64,000 bases of DNA, from NCBI GenBank assembly GCA_958295875.1, contig OY282379.1, positions 2,418,001-2,482,000 of the forward strand. The letters run 5' to 3'. The notes below the pieces were generated by a model, which had not been told where the DNA came from, ran no database searches, and saw nothing but the letters and a program-made list of their open reading frames with translations. Both the position numbers and the translations under genes were made by a program. Origin of the DNA: an uncultured Pseudomonadales bacterium (lineage in GTDB: Bacteria; Pseudomonadota; Gammaproteobacteria; Pseudomonadales; Azotimanducaceae). Positions within the stretch are counted from its first letter, which is position 1. The number at the start of each line of letters is the position of its first letter. Shown here piece by piece: positions 8,534-15,766 of this stretch.

Positions 8534-9703
8534 CTAAGCCACGGCGCCACGTTCACGCAACCCCGCAACGTCCCCCACGCCGAGTTCGCCGAGGATCTCC
8601 TCCGTATGCTCGCCGAGCCGCGGCGCCGGTGCGCCGGCGTCCAGCGCATGGGTGTGGAAGCGCGCCGCCGGCCGGGGTTGGCGCGTGGCGCCGGCTTCTG
8701 GGTGCTCGTGTTCGACGATGAGCCCGTTGGCCGCGATCTGGGCGTCTGCGAACAAATCTTCAACGGATTGCACCGGGGCGCAGGGTACTTGCTCCGCGTC
8801 CAGCCGCGCCAGCCACTCGGCGGAAGTGTGCTCGCGGAACGCAGCGCCCAGCATGTCGAAGAGCTCGGGAAAGTGCGCGGCGCGGTCCGCGAGGGTCTTG
8901 AAACGCGGGTCTTCCGTCAGCTCTGGGCGGTTCAAGGCGCGCGCCAGCCCATGCCATTCGTCGTCGGATGCGGCGAACGCGACGATGTGGCCGTCTTGCG
9001 TCTCGAAGGCGGAGTCGTAGGCATCCATGGAGAGCGGCGCCGAGACGCCGGCGCCCACCAACGTGTGGTTGATCATGGCGTCGGGCCACATCCAGGCCAC
9101 CGTGGCGTCGAGCATCGCCACCTTCACATGGTCGCCTTGGCCAGTCCGTTCCCTGCCCAACAGCGCCGCGGTGATGGCTTGCGCCATGGTCATGGCGGTG
9201 AGCTTGTCCGGTAGAATCGTGCGCATGTAGCGTGGCGAACTGGCGCCGCCTTGGACGGCCATCACGCCGGAGAGCGCTTGGATCACCGGGTCGTACACGC
9301 GCTTGCTGGCGTACGGCCCGGCCTCGCCGAAACCGCTGATGGAGGCGTACACGATGTTGGGTTTGATGGCGCGCACGGCGTCTTCGCCGATGCCCATGCG
9401 CTCGGCGGCGCCGGGCCGAAAGTTCTGCACCAAGGCATCCGCGGTGGCGATGAGCGCTTTCAGGATGGACATGGCTTCGGCCTTCTTCAGGTTCAGCACG
9501 ACGGAGCGCTTGCCGCGGTTGTTCGTCAAGAACACGGCGCTCATGCCGCCGCGGGCTGGCCCGGCGTACCGCATGAGGTCGCCAGTGGGCGTTTCCACCT
9601 TCACCACGTCTGCGCCTTGGTCCGCCAAGAGCTGCGTCGCGTACGGGCCGGAAACCATGCTGGTCAAGTCCACCACCCTGAGGCCCTGCAACGGTGTAGT
9701 CAT
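8534..9703 (-). CDS. CaiB/BaiF family (class III) CoA transferase
   Basis: A 389-residue protein of the formyl-CoA transferase/carnitine CoA transferase family, which swaps CoA between organic acids through an aspartyl-CoA thioester. The N-terminus LRVVDLTSMVSGPYATQLLADQG and NNRGKRSVVLNLK are family hallmarks, and the conserved aspartate is probably that in RVYDPVIQALSG. The start at 9703 is supported by an AGGAGGG ribosome site just upstream in the mRNA; an ATG at 9730 lacks one. The gene stands alone, convergent with glcF. The acyl substrate is unknown. Confidence 0.88.
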   Translation of the reverse strand: MTTPLQGLRVVDLTSMVSGPYATQLLADQGADVVKVETPTGDLMRYAGPARGGMSAVFLTNNRGKRSVVLNLKKAEAMSILKALIATADALVQNFRPGAAERMGIGEDAVRAIKPNIVYASISGFGEAGPYASKRVYDPVIQALSGVMAVQGGASSPRYMRTILPDKLTAMTMAQAITAALLGRERTGQGDHVKVAMLDATVAWMWPDAMINHTLVGAGVSAPLSMDAYDSAFETQDGHIVAFAASDDEWHGLARALNRPELTEDPRFKTLADRAAHFPELFDMLGAAFREHTSAEWLARLDAEQVPCAPVQSVEDLFADAQIAANGLIVEHEHPEAGATRQPRPAARFHTHALDAGAPAPRLGEHTEEILGELGVGDVAGLRERGAVA

Positions 9704-9811
9704 CGGACGCCCTCCTAGCGCTGCTTGCATGGGCTAGTATCGTCAACCGTGCGCGAACTGCAAAACGCAACCGCGTTGGCGGCGCCGCAACAACTAGGGG
9801 GAGGGAAGACG

Positions 9812-10222
9812 ATGAGTGAGAAGGTTGAATTCGTGAGCGCAGCTTGGATCGGGCACGCTCGGCAGATCCTCGAAGAGTTGACGGCCGAGCATGGCGAAGC
9901 CGGCAAGCGGGTGACCGTCTCGGAAGCGTTCACGAACGCGCCGACGCATCTCGCCGGCGGCGACGTGGCGGCGTGGCACTTCGTCATTGATGGCAAGACG
10001 GCGCAAGTGGCCGCCGGCGAAATGTCGGACGCAGACATTGTCATCCGCGCAGACTACGAGGCCAGCCTGCCAGGGGCGCGGCTCGTCTACACGCCGGAAA
10101 TCTTGGCGGAACTCGCGGAGCGGCCCGTCGACGAAAGCGCCGGGGAAATCCAAGGGGACATGTCGCAACTGCCACCGTATCTCTCGGAACTGCACAATCG
10201 GCTGGCCGTGATCACGGCCTGA
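9812..10222 (+). CDS. Small SCP2-like (sterol carrier protein fold) protein
   Basis: A 136-residue soluble protein starting at an ATG preceded by a strong GGGGGAGGG ribosome site. The pattern WHFVIDGKTAQVAAGEMSDA followed by ADIVIRADYEASLPGARL resembles the SCP2 lipid-binding fold (a strand pair, then a D-hydrophobic-x-hydrophobic segment). No catalytic motif is visible. Lipid or acyl-CoA binding is plausible given the adjacent CoA transferase, but the assignment is by pattern only. Confidence 0.55.
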   Translation: MSEKVEFVSAAWIGHARQILEELTAEHGEAGKRVTVSEAFTNAPTHLAGGDVAAWHFVIDGKTAQVAAGEMSDADIVIRADYEASLPGARLVYTPEILAELAERPVDESAGEIQGDMSQLPPYLSELHNRLAVITA

Positions 10223-10301
10223 GTTCTGGGCGAGGCTTTCTTCCGCCGCGGCCTCGATCGGTGCGCGGCGGCCGGGTTGCTAGGCGCGGGCTAGGCCGGC
10301 G

Positions 10302-10817
10302 CTACTTCACCTCAAGCAGTTCCACCTCGAACACGAGCGTTGCGTTGGGGCCGATTCTCGGCCCGGCGCCGCGCTCGCCGTAGGCGAGCTCGGGTGGCAG
10401 GACGAGCCGCCACTTGTCGCCTTCCTGCATGAGCTGCAGCGCTTCTGTCCAGCCGGCGATCACGCCGTTCACGGGAAACGTGGCGGGTTGGCCCCGCTCC
10501 ACCGAGCTGTCGAACACGGTGCCGTCGATCAACGTGCCGTGGTAGTGGGTGACCACGCGGTCGGTGGCGCCGGGGGTGGCCCCATCGCCTTCGGCCAGCA
10601 CCTCGTATTGCAGGCCAGAAGGCAGCGTCATCACGCCTTCGCGCTGGGCGTTCTCGGCTTGGAATGCGGCGCCGTTCATGGGCTTGGCTGCGTCGCCGTC
10701 AGACGGCTCGGCTGCCGGCGGGGCGCTGTCTTGGCAGCCGGATAGCGCAACGGCCGCGAGCAGGGCCGCGGCGAAGCGGAGTGGACGAGCCGATCGGCAA
10801 GCGAGGCGATGGGGCAT
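10302..10817 (-). CDS. FKBP-type peptidyl-prolyl isomerase lipoprotein
   Basis: A 171-residue protein with a lipoprotein signal ([16 protein letters not shown]; acylated Cys near residue 27), so it is probably anchored facing the periplasm. The FKBP domain (about 70-171) shows [35 protein letters not shown] and [12 protein letters not shown], the rotamase signatures of FkpA/Mip proteins. It should speed proline isomerisation of envelope proteins. The start at 10817 is chosen because it puts positive charge directly before the hydrophobic core. It lacks the long N-terminal dimerisation arm of FkpA/Mip. Confidence 0.9.
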   Translation of the reverse strand: MPHRLACRSARPLRFAAALLAAVALSGCQDSAPPAAEPSDGDAAKPMNGAAFQAENAQREGVMTLPSGLQYEVLAEGDGATPGATDRVVTHYHGTLIDGTVFDSSVERGQPATFPVNGVIAGWTEALQLMQEGDKWRLVLPPELAYGERGAGPRIGPNATLVFEVELLEVK

Positions 10818-10941
10818 GGGCGCGTTCTCTGGGCGACATGCGGCCATTGTAATGGCAGTGGCCGTGAGAAGCCGGCGATGGCAGTTCGCTCACGCCCGGC
10901 GGCCTTAGACGTTCCGCGTGGGGCGCGGCGCCTCGTCCAAA

Positions 10942-11652
10942 TCATGCGCTGTCGGCGCCGGCCGCGGCGCGTTCGTCCAACTCGCGCCGCACCAGCTCTC
11001 CTGCGATGGCCAACGCCTGCTTGCGCCCAACATCCATGTTTACGACGTACTTGTCCGCCACCACCAGCGCCGGCACGGCGACCACGCCCGCGGCGCGCGA
11101 CGCCGCATCGTTCTCGGCGACCACGCGCGCGACGCGCGGCGAATCCAACAGCGCCAGAAAGGCATCGGCGCTGATGCCGTGGCCGTCTACGAATTCAGCA
11201 ATGGCCTGGGCGCTGGCGAACTGGCGCTGCCGATCGTGGATGGCGCGGAAGATGCGCTGATGGTTGGTCGCCGCGGCGTCGGTCAGCGACAGCGCGGCGT
11301 GTGCCCGGGCCAGGAGCGCGAGGCCGCTGTAATACACATGGGCGCGCCGCAGCACGGCCCCTTCGGGCAGCGCCGCGGCGAAATCGTCCACCAACGGATC
11401 GAAGTTCCAGCAGTGGATGCAGGCATAGGAGAAGTACTCGACCACTTCGACGTCGCCGGAGTTGGCCGCGGCACCGTCGATCACTTGGTAGTGCTGCCCC
11501 TGCGCGGCCTCGCCGACGCCGATGCCAGTGCCGTAGTAGAGGCCAACGCCGCCCAGGGCCACCGCGACGAGCGCCACGGCGCCCACGATGGCGCGGCGCA
11601 TGGCTTGCACGCCGGCTTGGCGCTTGCGACGCGATGCGCCCCTGTCAGCCAT
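10942..11652 (-). CDS. DsbA-like thiol:disulfide oxidoreductase, membrane-anchored or exported
   Basis: A 236-residue thioredoxin-fold protein. A basic N-terminus precedes one hydrophobic segment, AIVGAVALVAVALGGVGLYY (about 20-40), so it is anchored or secreted to the periplasm. The active site is C-I-H-C in YFSYACIHCWNF and the cis-proline loop is VVAVPALVV. A helical insertion lies between them, as in DsbA. It should introduce or shuffle disulfides in envelope proteins. It is divergent from the glutaredoxin gene, with under 30 nt between the starts. Confidence 0.85.
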   Translation of the reverse strand: MADRGASRRKRQAGVQAMRRAIVGAVALVAVALGGVGLYYGTGIGVGEAAQGQHYQVIDGAAANSGDVEVVEYFSYACIHCWNFDPLVDDFAAALPEGAVLRRAHVYYSGLALLARAHAALSLTDAAATNHQRIFRAIHDRQRQFASAQAIAEFVDGHGISADAFLALLDSPRVARVVAENDAASRAAGVVAVPALVVADKYVVNMDVGRKQALAIAGELVRRELDERAAAGADSA

Positions 11653-11679
11653 GCCGTTGATTGTGCCACAATGAGTTGC

Positions 11680-11934
11680 ATGGTCGAGCGCTACACCCTC
11701 TACAAGGACGATTGGTGTCCCTTCTGCCGCCGCGTGCAAACGTTCTTGGCGGAAGCGAGGCTGGACGTCCCCATGCGGGACACGTTCAACGATGCCGGCG
11801 CCCGCGGCGAACTCATGGCTGGCGGCGGCCGCGCCACCGTGCCTTGCCTCAAAATCGAGGCGGATGGCGCGGAACGCTGGCTCTACGAATCCGCGGACAT
11901 CATCGATTACTTGCGCTCGCGCGCATCCCCATGA
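11680..11934 (+). CDS. Glutaredoxin (GrxC-like)
   Basis: An 84-residue glutaredoxin starting MVERYTLYKDDWCPFCRRVQ, with active site CPFC, a VPCL segment at the cis-proline position and the C-terminal glutathione-binding pattern LYESADIIDYL. It reduces disulfides using glutathione in the cytosol. An in-frame ATG nine bases upstream (11671) would add MSC and cannot be excluded. The gene is divergent from the DsbA-like gene and shares a very short control region with it. Confidence 0.85.
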   Translation: MVERYTLYKDDWCPFCRRVQTFLAEARLDVPMRDTFNDAGARGELMAGGGRATVPCLKIEADGAERWLYESADIIDYLRSRASP

Positions 11935-11983
11935 GGGCCGGCGCGCGAACCTTCACGTTTAAGCAATGTTCAAAGGAGGCGCC

Positions 11984-13018
11984 ATGAAACTGGGCCTGAT
12001 CGGCGGCTATGGCGGCCGCAAACTCAGCATCCCCTTGGATCACATCCGCCACGCGGAGACGCTGGGCTACGACAGCGTGTGGACCGCGGAGGCGTATGGC
12101 GCCGATGCCGTAGTGCCGGCGGCTTGGATTCTCGCGCAAACGGAGAAGATCAAGGTGGGCACCGCCATCATGCAGATGCCGGCGCGCTCCCCAGCGATGA
12201 CTGCGATGACGGCCATGGCCTTGGCCGAGCTCTCCGGCGGGCGCTTCATCCTTGGCCTCGGCGCGTCCGGCCCGCAGGTGGTGGAAGGCTGGCACGGCGT
12301 GCCATACGGCAAGCCCATCACGCGGCTCAAGGAGTACGTGCGCATCGTCAAGCAGATCATCGCCCGCGAGGCGCCGGCGACCTTCGATGGCGAGCAGTAT
12401 CAGTTGCCCTACACGGGCGCCGGCGCCACTGGCTTGGGCAAGCCGCTGAAGAGCATCCTGCACTGTGAGGAGGACATTCCCATCTACGCGGCGAACATCA
12501 CGCCACGCGGGGTGCGCGCCGCGGCCGAAGTGGCGGACGGCGTCTTCCCAATTTGGATGGATCCGGAGAAGTCCGCCGTGCTCGACGAGCCGATCAACCA
12601 AGGGTTGGCTGCCGGTGGCCGCTCGCGCACGGAGTTCGACGTGGCGCCGTTCGTCACGTTGGCCATGGGCGACAGCGTGGAAGCGTGCATGATGCCGCTG
12701 CGGGGCAACATGGCCCTCTACATCGGCGGCATGGGCGCGCGCAACAAGAACTTCTACAACGACTACGCCAAGCGCTTGGGCTTCGAGGACGCGGCGGTGA
12801 AGATTCAGGACTTGTACTTGGCTGGCCGCCGCGACGAAGCGATGGCAGCGGTGCCGGCCGAACTCATCGACGCCTGCCACCTCGTCGGCCCCGCCGGCCG
12901 CATCCGCGAACGCCTGCAGCGCTGGAAGCAGGCCGGCGCGTCCGGCAGCGTGAGCACGATGCTCATCGGCGGCGGCAGCGGCGAAGCGTTGGAGCTCGTT
13001 GCCAACGAGATGCTCTAG
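11984..13018 (+). CDS. Luciferase-like (LLM class) flavin/F420 oxidoreductase
   Basis: A 344-residue bacterial luciferase-fold (TIM barrel) protein with an optimal AAAGGAGG site before ATG 11984. Family landmarks are MKLGLIGGYGG at strand 1, ETLGYDSVWTAEAYGADA, VGTAIMQMPARSP, GGRFILGLGASGPQVVEGWHG and DGVFPIWMDP. Members use FMN or the deazaflavin F420; which one applies here cannot be decided without F420 synthesis genes, and none are in the window. A second LLM gene lies 2.7 kb downstream. The substrate is unknown. Confidence 0.85.
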   Translation: MKLGLIGGYGGRKLSIPLDHIRHAETLGYDSVWTAEAYGADAVVPAAWILAQTEKIKVGTAIMQMPARSPAMTAMTAMALAELSGGRFILGLGASGPQVVEGWHGVPYGKPITRLKEYVRIVKQIIAREAPATFDGEQYQLPYTGAGATGLGKPLKSILHCEEDIPIYAANITPRGVRAAAEVADGVFPIWMDPEKSAVLDEPINQGLAAGGRSRTEFDVAPFVTLAMGDSVEACMMPLRGNMALYIGGMGARNKNFYNDYAKRLGFEDAAVKIQDLYLAGRRDEAMAAVPAELIDACHLVGPAGRIRERLQRWKQAGASGSVSTMLIGGGSGEALELVANEML

Positions 13019-13026
13019 GGGCAGCA

Positions 13027-13054
13027 GCGCTGTGGGCGGCGCCGCCCACAGCGC
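13027..13054. repeat. 28-bp perfect inverted repeat downstream of the LLM gene
   Basis: Arms GCGCTGTGGGCGGC and its exact complement abut with no spacer, starting 8 nt after the LLM stop codon. As RNA this would fold into a very stable GC-rich hairpin with a short tip loop. No T-run follows, so it is not a classical intrinsic terminator; it may block 3' exonucleases or be an insertion-sequence end, since transposase remnants begin directly next to it. Confidence 0.8.
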
Positions 13055-13229
13055 GCAGATTCTCCTCAAAGCGCGGGTCGCTGCTCAGCTTGAAGGTCCG
13101 CGACAGGTGCGGCTTCAGGCTGTGCGCCCGCGACGACTAGCGGGCCGACCCTCGGCGTCGTGAAGTCGCCTCCTCCTGCGTCAGGCGCCTCTCCGTCCAC
13201 GCCGACAGCGCCTCCTCGAATCTTCTCAT
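13050..13229 (-). pseudogene. Transposase remnants (two fragments)
   Basis: Read on the minus strand, 13229-13137 gives a 30-residue frame containing EEALSAWTERRLTQEEA, which closely resembles the N-terminal helix-turn-helix start of ISNCY-type transposases before it runs into a stop. Just beyond, about 13122-13050 reads LKPHLSRTFKLSSDPRF, the central motif of IS630-type transposases. Neither is a complete gene. They mark old insertion activity at the left edge of the SeqA-like/Hic islet. The family names are pattern matches by eye. Confidence 0.65.
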
Positions 13230-13249
13230 CCTCGTCTCCTGCATAGGGG

Positions 13250-13278
13250 TTGACGTGGAGGGCATGTCGGGCTTAAAT
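13250..13278 (+). promoter_or_regulatory. Sigma70-like promoter of the SeqA-like gene
   Basis: TTGACG at 13250-13255 and TTAAAT at 13273-13278 are separated by 17 bp, a near-consensus arrangement in otherwise GC-rich DNA. It ends 30 bp before the preferred ATG of the SeqA-like gene. Confidence 0.65.
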
Positions 13279-13307
13279 TGTCTTATCTTCAATCGGCTCG
13301 TGGAGTG

Positions 13308-13892
13308 ATGAACCAAACCACCAAGAAGATAGAGATCGATCTTGAGGTAAACGCAGAGATCGAGAGCCGCCGGACATCATTCGATCAGAGCGCCAACGAT
13401 ATTCTTCGGGAAGTCCTCGGTGTGTACATGTCGGCCACTCGACCACCAACTACCCCAGTGACCCCGCCACGAGATCCAGCTAGCCTTCCACGCCAGACGG
13501 GTGGCCATGCCTTCGTTCTGCGGGGGGAGCGCACCGAGGCGCCAAGTCTCAAAGAAGCCTATGTCGCTTGCCTTCTGAGATTAACGGAACTCGACGGAGA
13601 CTTCCTGAATCGCCTTGCGAGAGTGCATACCAGATCAAGGAGGATCATCGCAAAGAGTCCGGAGGACTTGTATCTGCGCAACCCTACCCTCGCGGAGCAG
13701 TTCGCGGTCCGCCTGACCGGGCCTTGGTGGGTCGACGTGAACTTGTCACGTTCACAGGTCGAACTGCGCCTCAAGCATGCCTGCGCGCTTCTTGACCTGT
13801 CGTTCGGCCCGAGTGCCGACCTTGAGCTGTGCGTTCCGACTCGTAGAGCAATGACGCCTCGGCCAAGAGCGCCCCTGCAAGGCTTGCCTTAG
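13308..13892 (+). CDS. SeqA-like protein (replication-control type DNA-binding protein)
   Basis: A 194-residue protein close in length to E. coli SeqA (181). Residues 6-40 (KIEIDLEVNAEIESRR and SANDILREVLG) align by eye with SeqA's N-terminal ribbon-helix-helix/oligomerisation segment, which ends SASDILRRML. The C-terminal half carries RLTGPWWVDVNLSRSQVEL where SeqA has its PYWVITNTN segment in the hemimethylated-GATC-binding domain. A proline-rich linker (about 50-70) joins them. SeqA sequesters oriC; a copy in an islet with transposase remnants and a toxin-antitoxin pair may instead serve a mobile element. The coding region is A/T-richer and GATC-rich. The start may also be GTG 13305. Confidence 0.6.
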   Translation: MNQTTKKIEIDLEVNAEIESRRTSFDQSANDILREVLGVYMSATRPPTTPVTPPRDPASLPRQTGGHAFVLRGERTEAPSLKEAYVACLLRLTELDGDFLNRLARVHTRSRRIIAKSPEDLYLRNPTLAEQFAVRLTGPWWVDVNLSRSQVELRLKHACALLDLSFGPSADLELCVPTRRAMTPRPRAPLQGLP

Positions 13893-13951
13893 CTTGTCTT
13901 GTGGATTAGAGTCTCAATCTCAAAAGCAGCGGCAAGTTGGAGCGAGTTGCA

Positions 13952-14134
13952 GTGAAGCGCGTTGACCTCTTGAAGAAGATCCGAGAATCTGGATCGGTGC
14001 TGGTTCGTCACGGTCGCAGGCACGATTGGTATCGCAACCCCGACACAGGCGCTCCGCAGCCTGTGCCTCGGCATCGCGAAATCAAAGATGTGCTGGCGAA
14101 ACGGATCATCAAGCAGCTAGGCCCCGCCGAATGA
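13952..14134 (+). CDS. hicA: HicA-type toxin (mRNA interferase)
   Basis: A 60-residue protein, full length for the family, starting at GTG 13952 with GGAG about 10 nt upstream. The double-stranded-RNA-binding-like fold is recognisable from KRVDLLKKIRESGSVLVRHG, RHDWYRNP and QPVPRHREIKDVLAKRIIKQ; the histidine in the RHGRRHDW region is the usual catalytic position. HicA toxins cleave mRNA unless bound by HicB. It follows the SeqA-like gene by 60 nt on the same strand. Its antitoxin candidate is on the opposite strand, which is unusual. Confidence 0.85.
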   Translation: MKRVDLLKKIRESGSVLVRHGRRHDWYRNPDTGAPQPVPRHREIKDVLAKRIIKQLGPAE

Positions 14135-14180
14135 ATGGCGAACCCATGAAGGAGCAACGGGCGGTGGCGGCACTTCAGGA

Positions 14181-14372
14181 CTAGGCGATGGCCAATTCGT
14201 CGACCCTGCGGATGCCCGCTATCGTTCCGCTGGCTAAATCCGCGTGGAGGTCGCGCAAGTGCTCCTTAAGGTCGTCGAGCGTTTCGCCCTGCGTCCAGTA
14301 GTCTGGATACTCTTGGAAGTAGCCCAGCCACATCTCGTCCTGTTTCCAGTACACGAATTTCGCTCTTAACAA
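14181..14372 (-). CDS. hicB: HicB-type antitoxin
   Basis: A 63-residue protein beginning at TTG 14372 with a perfect GGAGG five bases upstream; an in-frame start at 14459 would add a non-family N-terminus. KFVYWKQDEMWLGYFQEYPD and YWTQGETLDDLKEHLRDLHA are the signature of the short HicB family, which neutralises HicA through a degraded RNase-H-like fold. The C-terminal end (IAGIRRVDELAIA) is complete. No separate DNA-binding domain follows. It converges on hicA with 46 nt between stop codons, so the two are not one operon. Confidence 0.82.
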   Translation of the reverse strand: MLRAKFVYWKQDEMWLGYFQEYPDYWTQGETLDDLKEHLRDLHADLASGTIAGIRRVDELAIA

Positions 14373-14564
14373 TGTCGCCTCCGACGTTCCACTAGTTGGC
14401 GTCAAAACAGCCGTGTACAGCGTTCCACGGCTGACCCTTTCGACAACAAGCAAAAGCATAGACGATTACGTTCACCGTGTGTGCCGGAAGATGTCTGACG
14501 CGCTCGGCCGCCGCTGCGGCCGTTCCTTGGTGAATCCGAGATTGGGTCGATCCCCGCCGTCCCG

Positions 14565-15617
14565 TCAGCCGCGCAGCATCTCCTCCACCAGCGCCCACCC
14601 TTGTTCGGAGCGCCGCCGTGCCGCGCCGGCATGCTCAAGGGCCTTCTCGGAGCTCGCGTTGCCGTCCAAGCCGCGCTTGTACACGCCTTGGACGATGCCC
14701 GCCGAGCGGAACATGTTGTAGGCGATGTAGAAGTTCCAGTTCTCGACGCGGTCAATGCCCCGCGCCGCGCAGTACGCCGCTAGCACTTCTTCTTCCGTGG
14801 GGATGCCGAGCGCCTCGATGTCCGCGCCGGGCAGGCCGGCCTCGTCGGCAGGGTCGCCATGCCGCTCTTGCAGCCAATAGCCCAAGTCCGCCAAGCCATC
14901 GCCCAACGTGGAAAGTTCCCAATCGAGGATGGCGACCACGCGCGGCTCGCTCGGATGCAGCAGCAGGTTGCCGAGCCGGTAATCGCCATGCACAACCACT
15001 GGCGGCACATCCGCCGGCAAGTTTTGCGGCAGCCACTCGATCAAGTTGTTCATCGCCTCGATGGTCTCCGTCTCGGAGGCGAGGTACTGCTTCGACCACC
15101 GGCTCACTTGACGGGCGAAGTAGTTGCCGGGGCGCCCGAACTCCGCCAAGCCCACCGCCGCCGGGTTCACTTCATGCAGCCGCGCCAAGATCGCCACCAT
15201 GTCCATGTACACGGCGCGGCGCTCAGCCGGGTCGAAGCCCGGCATCAAGGTGTTGGTGACGAGCCGCCCCTCCACATGCTCCATCACATAGAACTTGGTG
15301 CCGATGACGGCCGGGTCTTCGCACAGCGCATGCATCTGCGGCACCGGCACGCCGGTGGAACCGAGCGCGTCCATCACGCGGTACTCGCGGTCTACCTGAT
15401 GCGCGGACGGCAACAGGACGCCGGGCGGCTGCTTGCGCATCACATAGGCGCCGCTGGCCGCTTCGAGCAGGAACGTGGGGTTGCTCTGCCCGCCTTCGAA
15501 CTGCCTCACCTGCAGCGGCCCGGCGTAGCCGGCGACGCGCTCGCTCAGATAGCCGTGCAAGGCGTCCTCATCAAAGCGATGCGCCTCGCGCACCAGCGTG
15601 ATTTCCACATCGCTCAT
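14565..15617 (-). CDS. Phosphotransferase family protein (APH/ACAD10-like kinase)
   Basis: A 350-residue protein of the aminoglycoside-phosphotransferase/choline-kinase fold. It shows QFEGGQSNPTFLLEA (nucleotide loop), YVMRKQPPG (ATP-binding lysine), VVVHGDYRLGNLLLHP (Brenner catalytic motif) and AILDWELSTLGD (metal-binding Asp). This subgroup is related to the kinase domain of ACAD10/11, which acts on 4-hydroxyacyl-CoAs, so a catabolic rather than antibiotic-resistance role is more likely. The start at 15617 follows GGAAGGGGGCGTCA. It is divergent from the second LLM gene. Confidence 0.85.
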   Translation of the reverse strand: MSDVEITLVREAHRFDEDALHGYLSERVAGYAGPLQVRQFEGGQSNPTFLLEAASGAYVMRKQPPGVLLPSAHQVDREYRVMDALGSTGVPVPQMHALCEDPAVIGTKFYVMEHVEGRLVTNTLMPGFDPAERRAVYMDMVAILARLHEVNPAAVGLAEFGRPGNYFARQVSRWSKQYLASETETIEAMNNLIEWLPQNLPADVPPVVVHGDYRLGNLLLHPSEPRVVAILDWELSTLGDGLADLGYWLQERHGDPADEAGLPGADIEALGIPTEEEVLAAYCAARGIDRVENWNFYIAYNMFRSAGIVQGVYKRGLDGNASSEKALEHAGAARRRSEQGWALVEEMLRG

Positions 15618-15766
15618 TGACGCCCCCTTCCACTCTTGACCACCCCCGCAAAGCATATACGGTTGCCGGCGAAGGCGGCAAAATGCGAACCTTGCGTTTG
15701 GCTCGCGTTGCCCGCGGCCGGCATCACGAAGACAGGCCTAACTGGAGAGGAAGGGGGAGAGGGAGC

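Noticed and set aside
10918..11679. Plus-strand open frame leading into glutaredoxin
   Set aside because: It is antisense to the DsbA-like gene, has no family-like sequence, and a start at 11680 gives a complete glutaredoxin.
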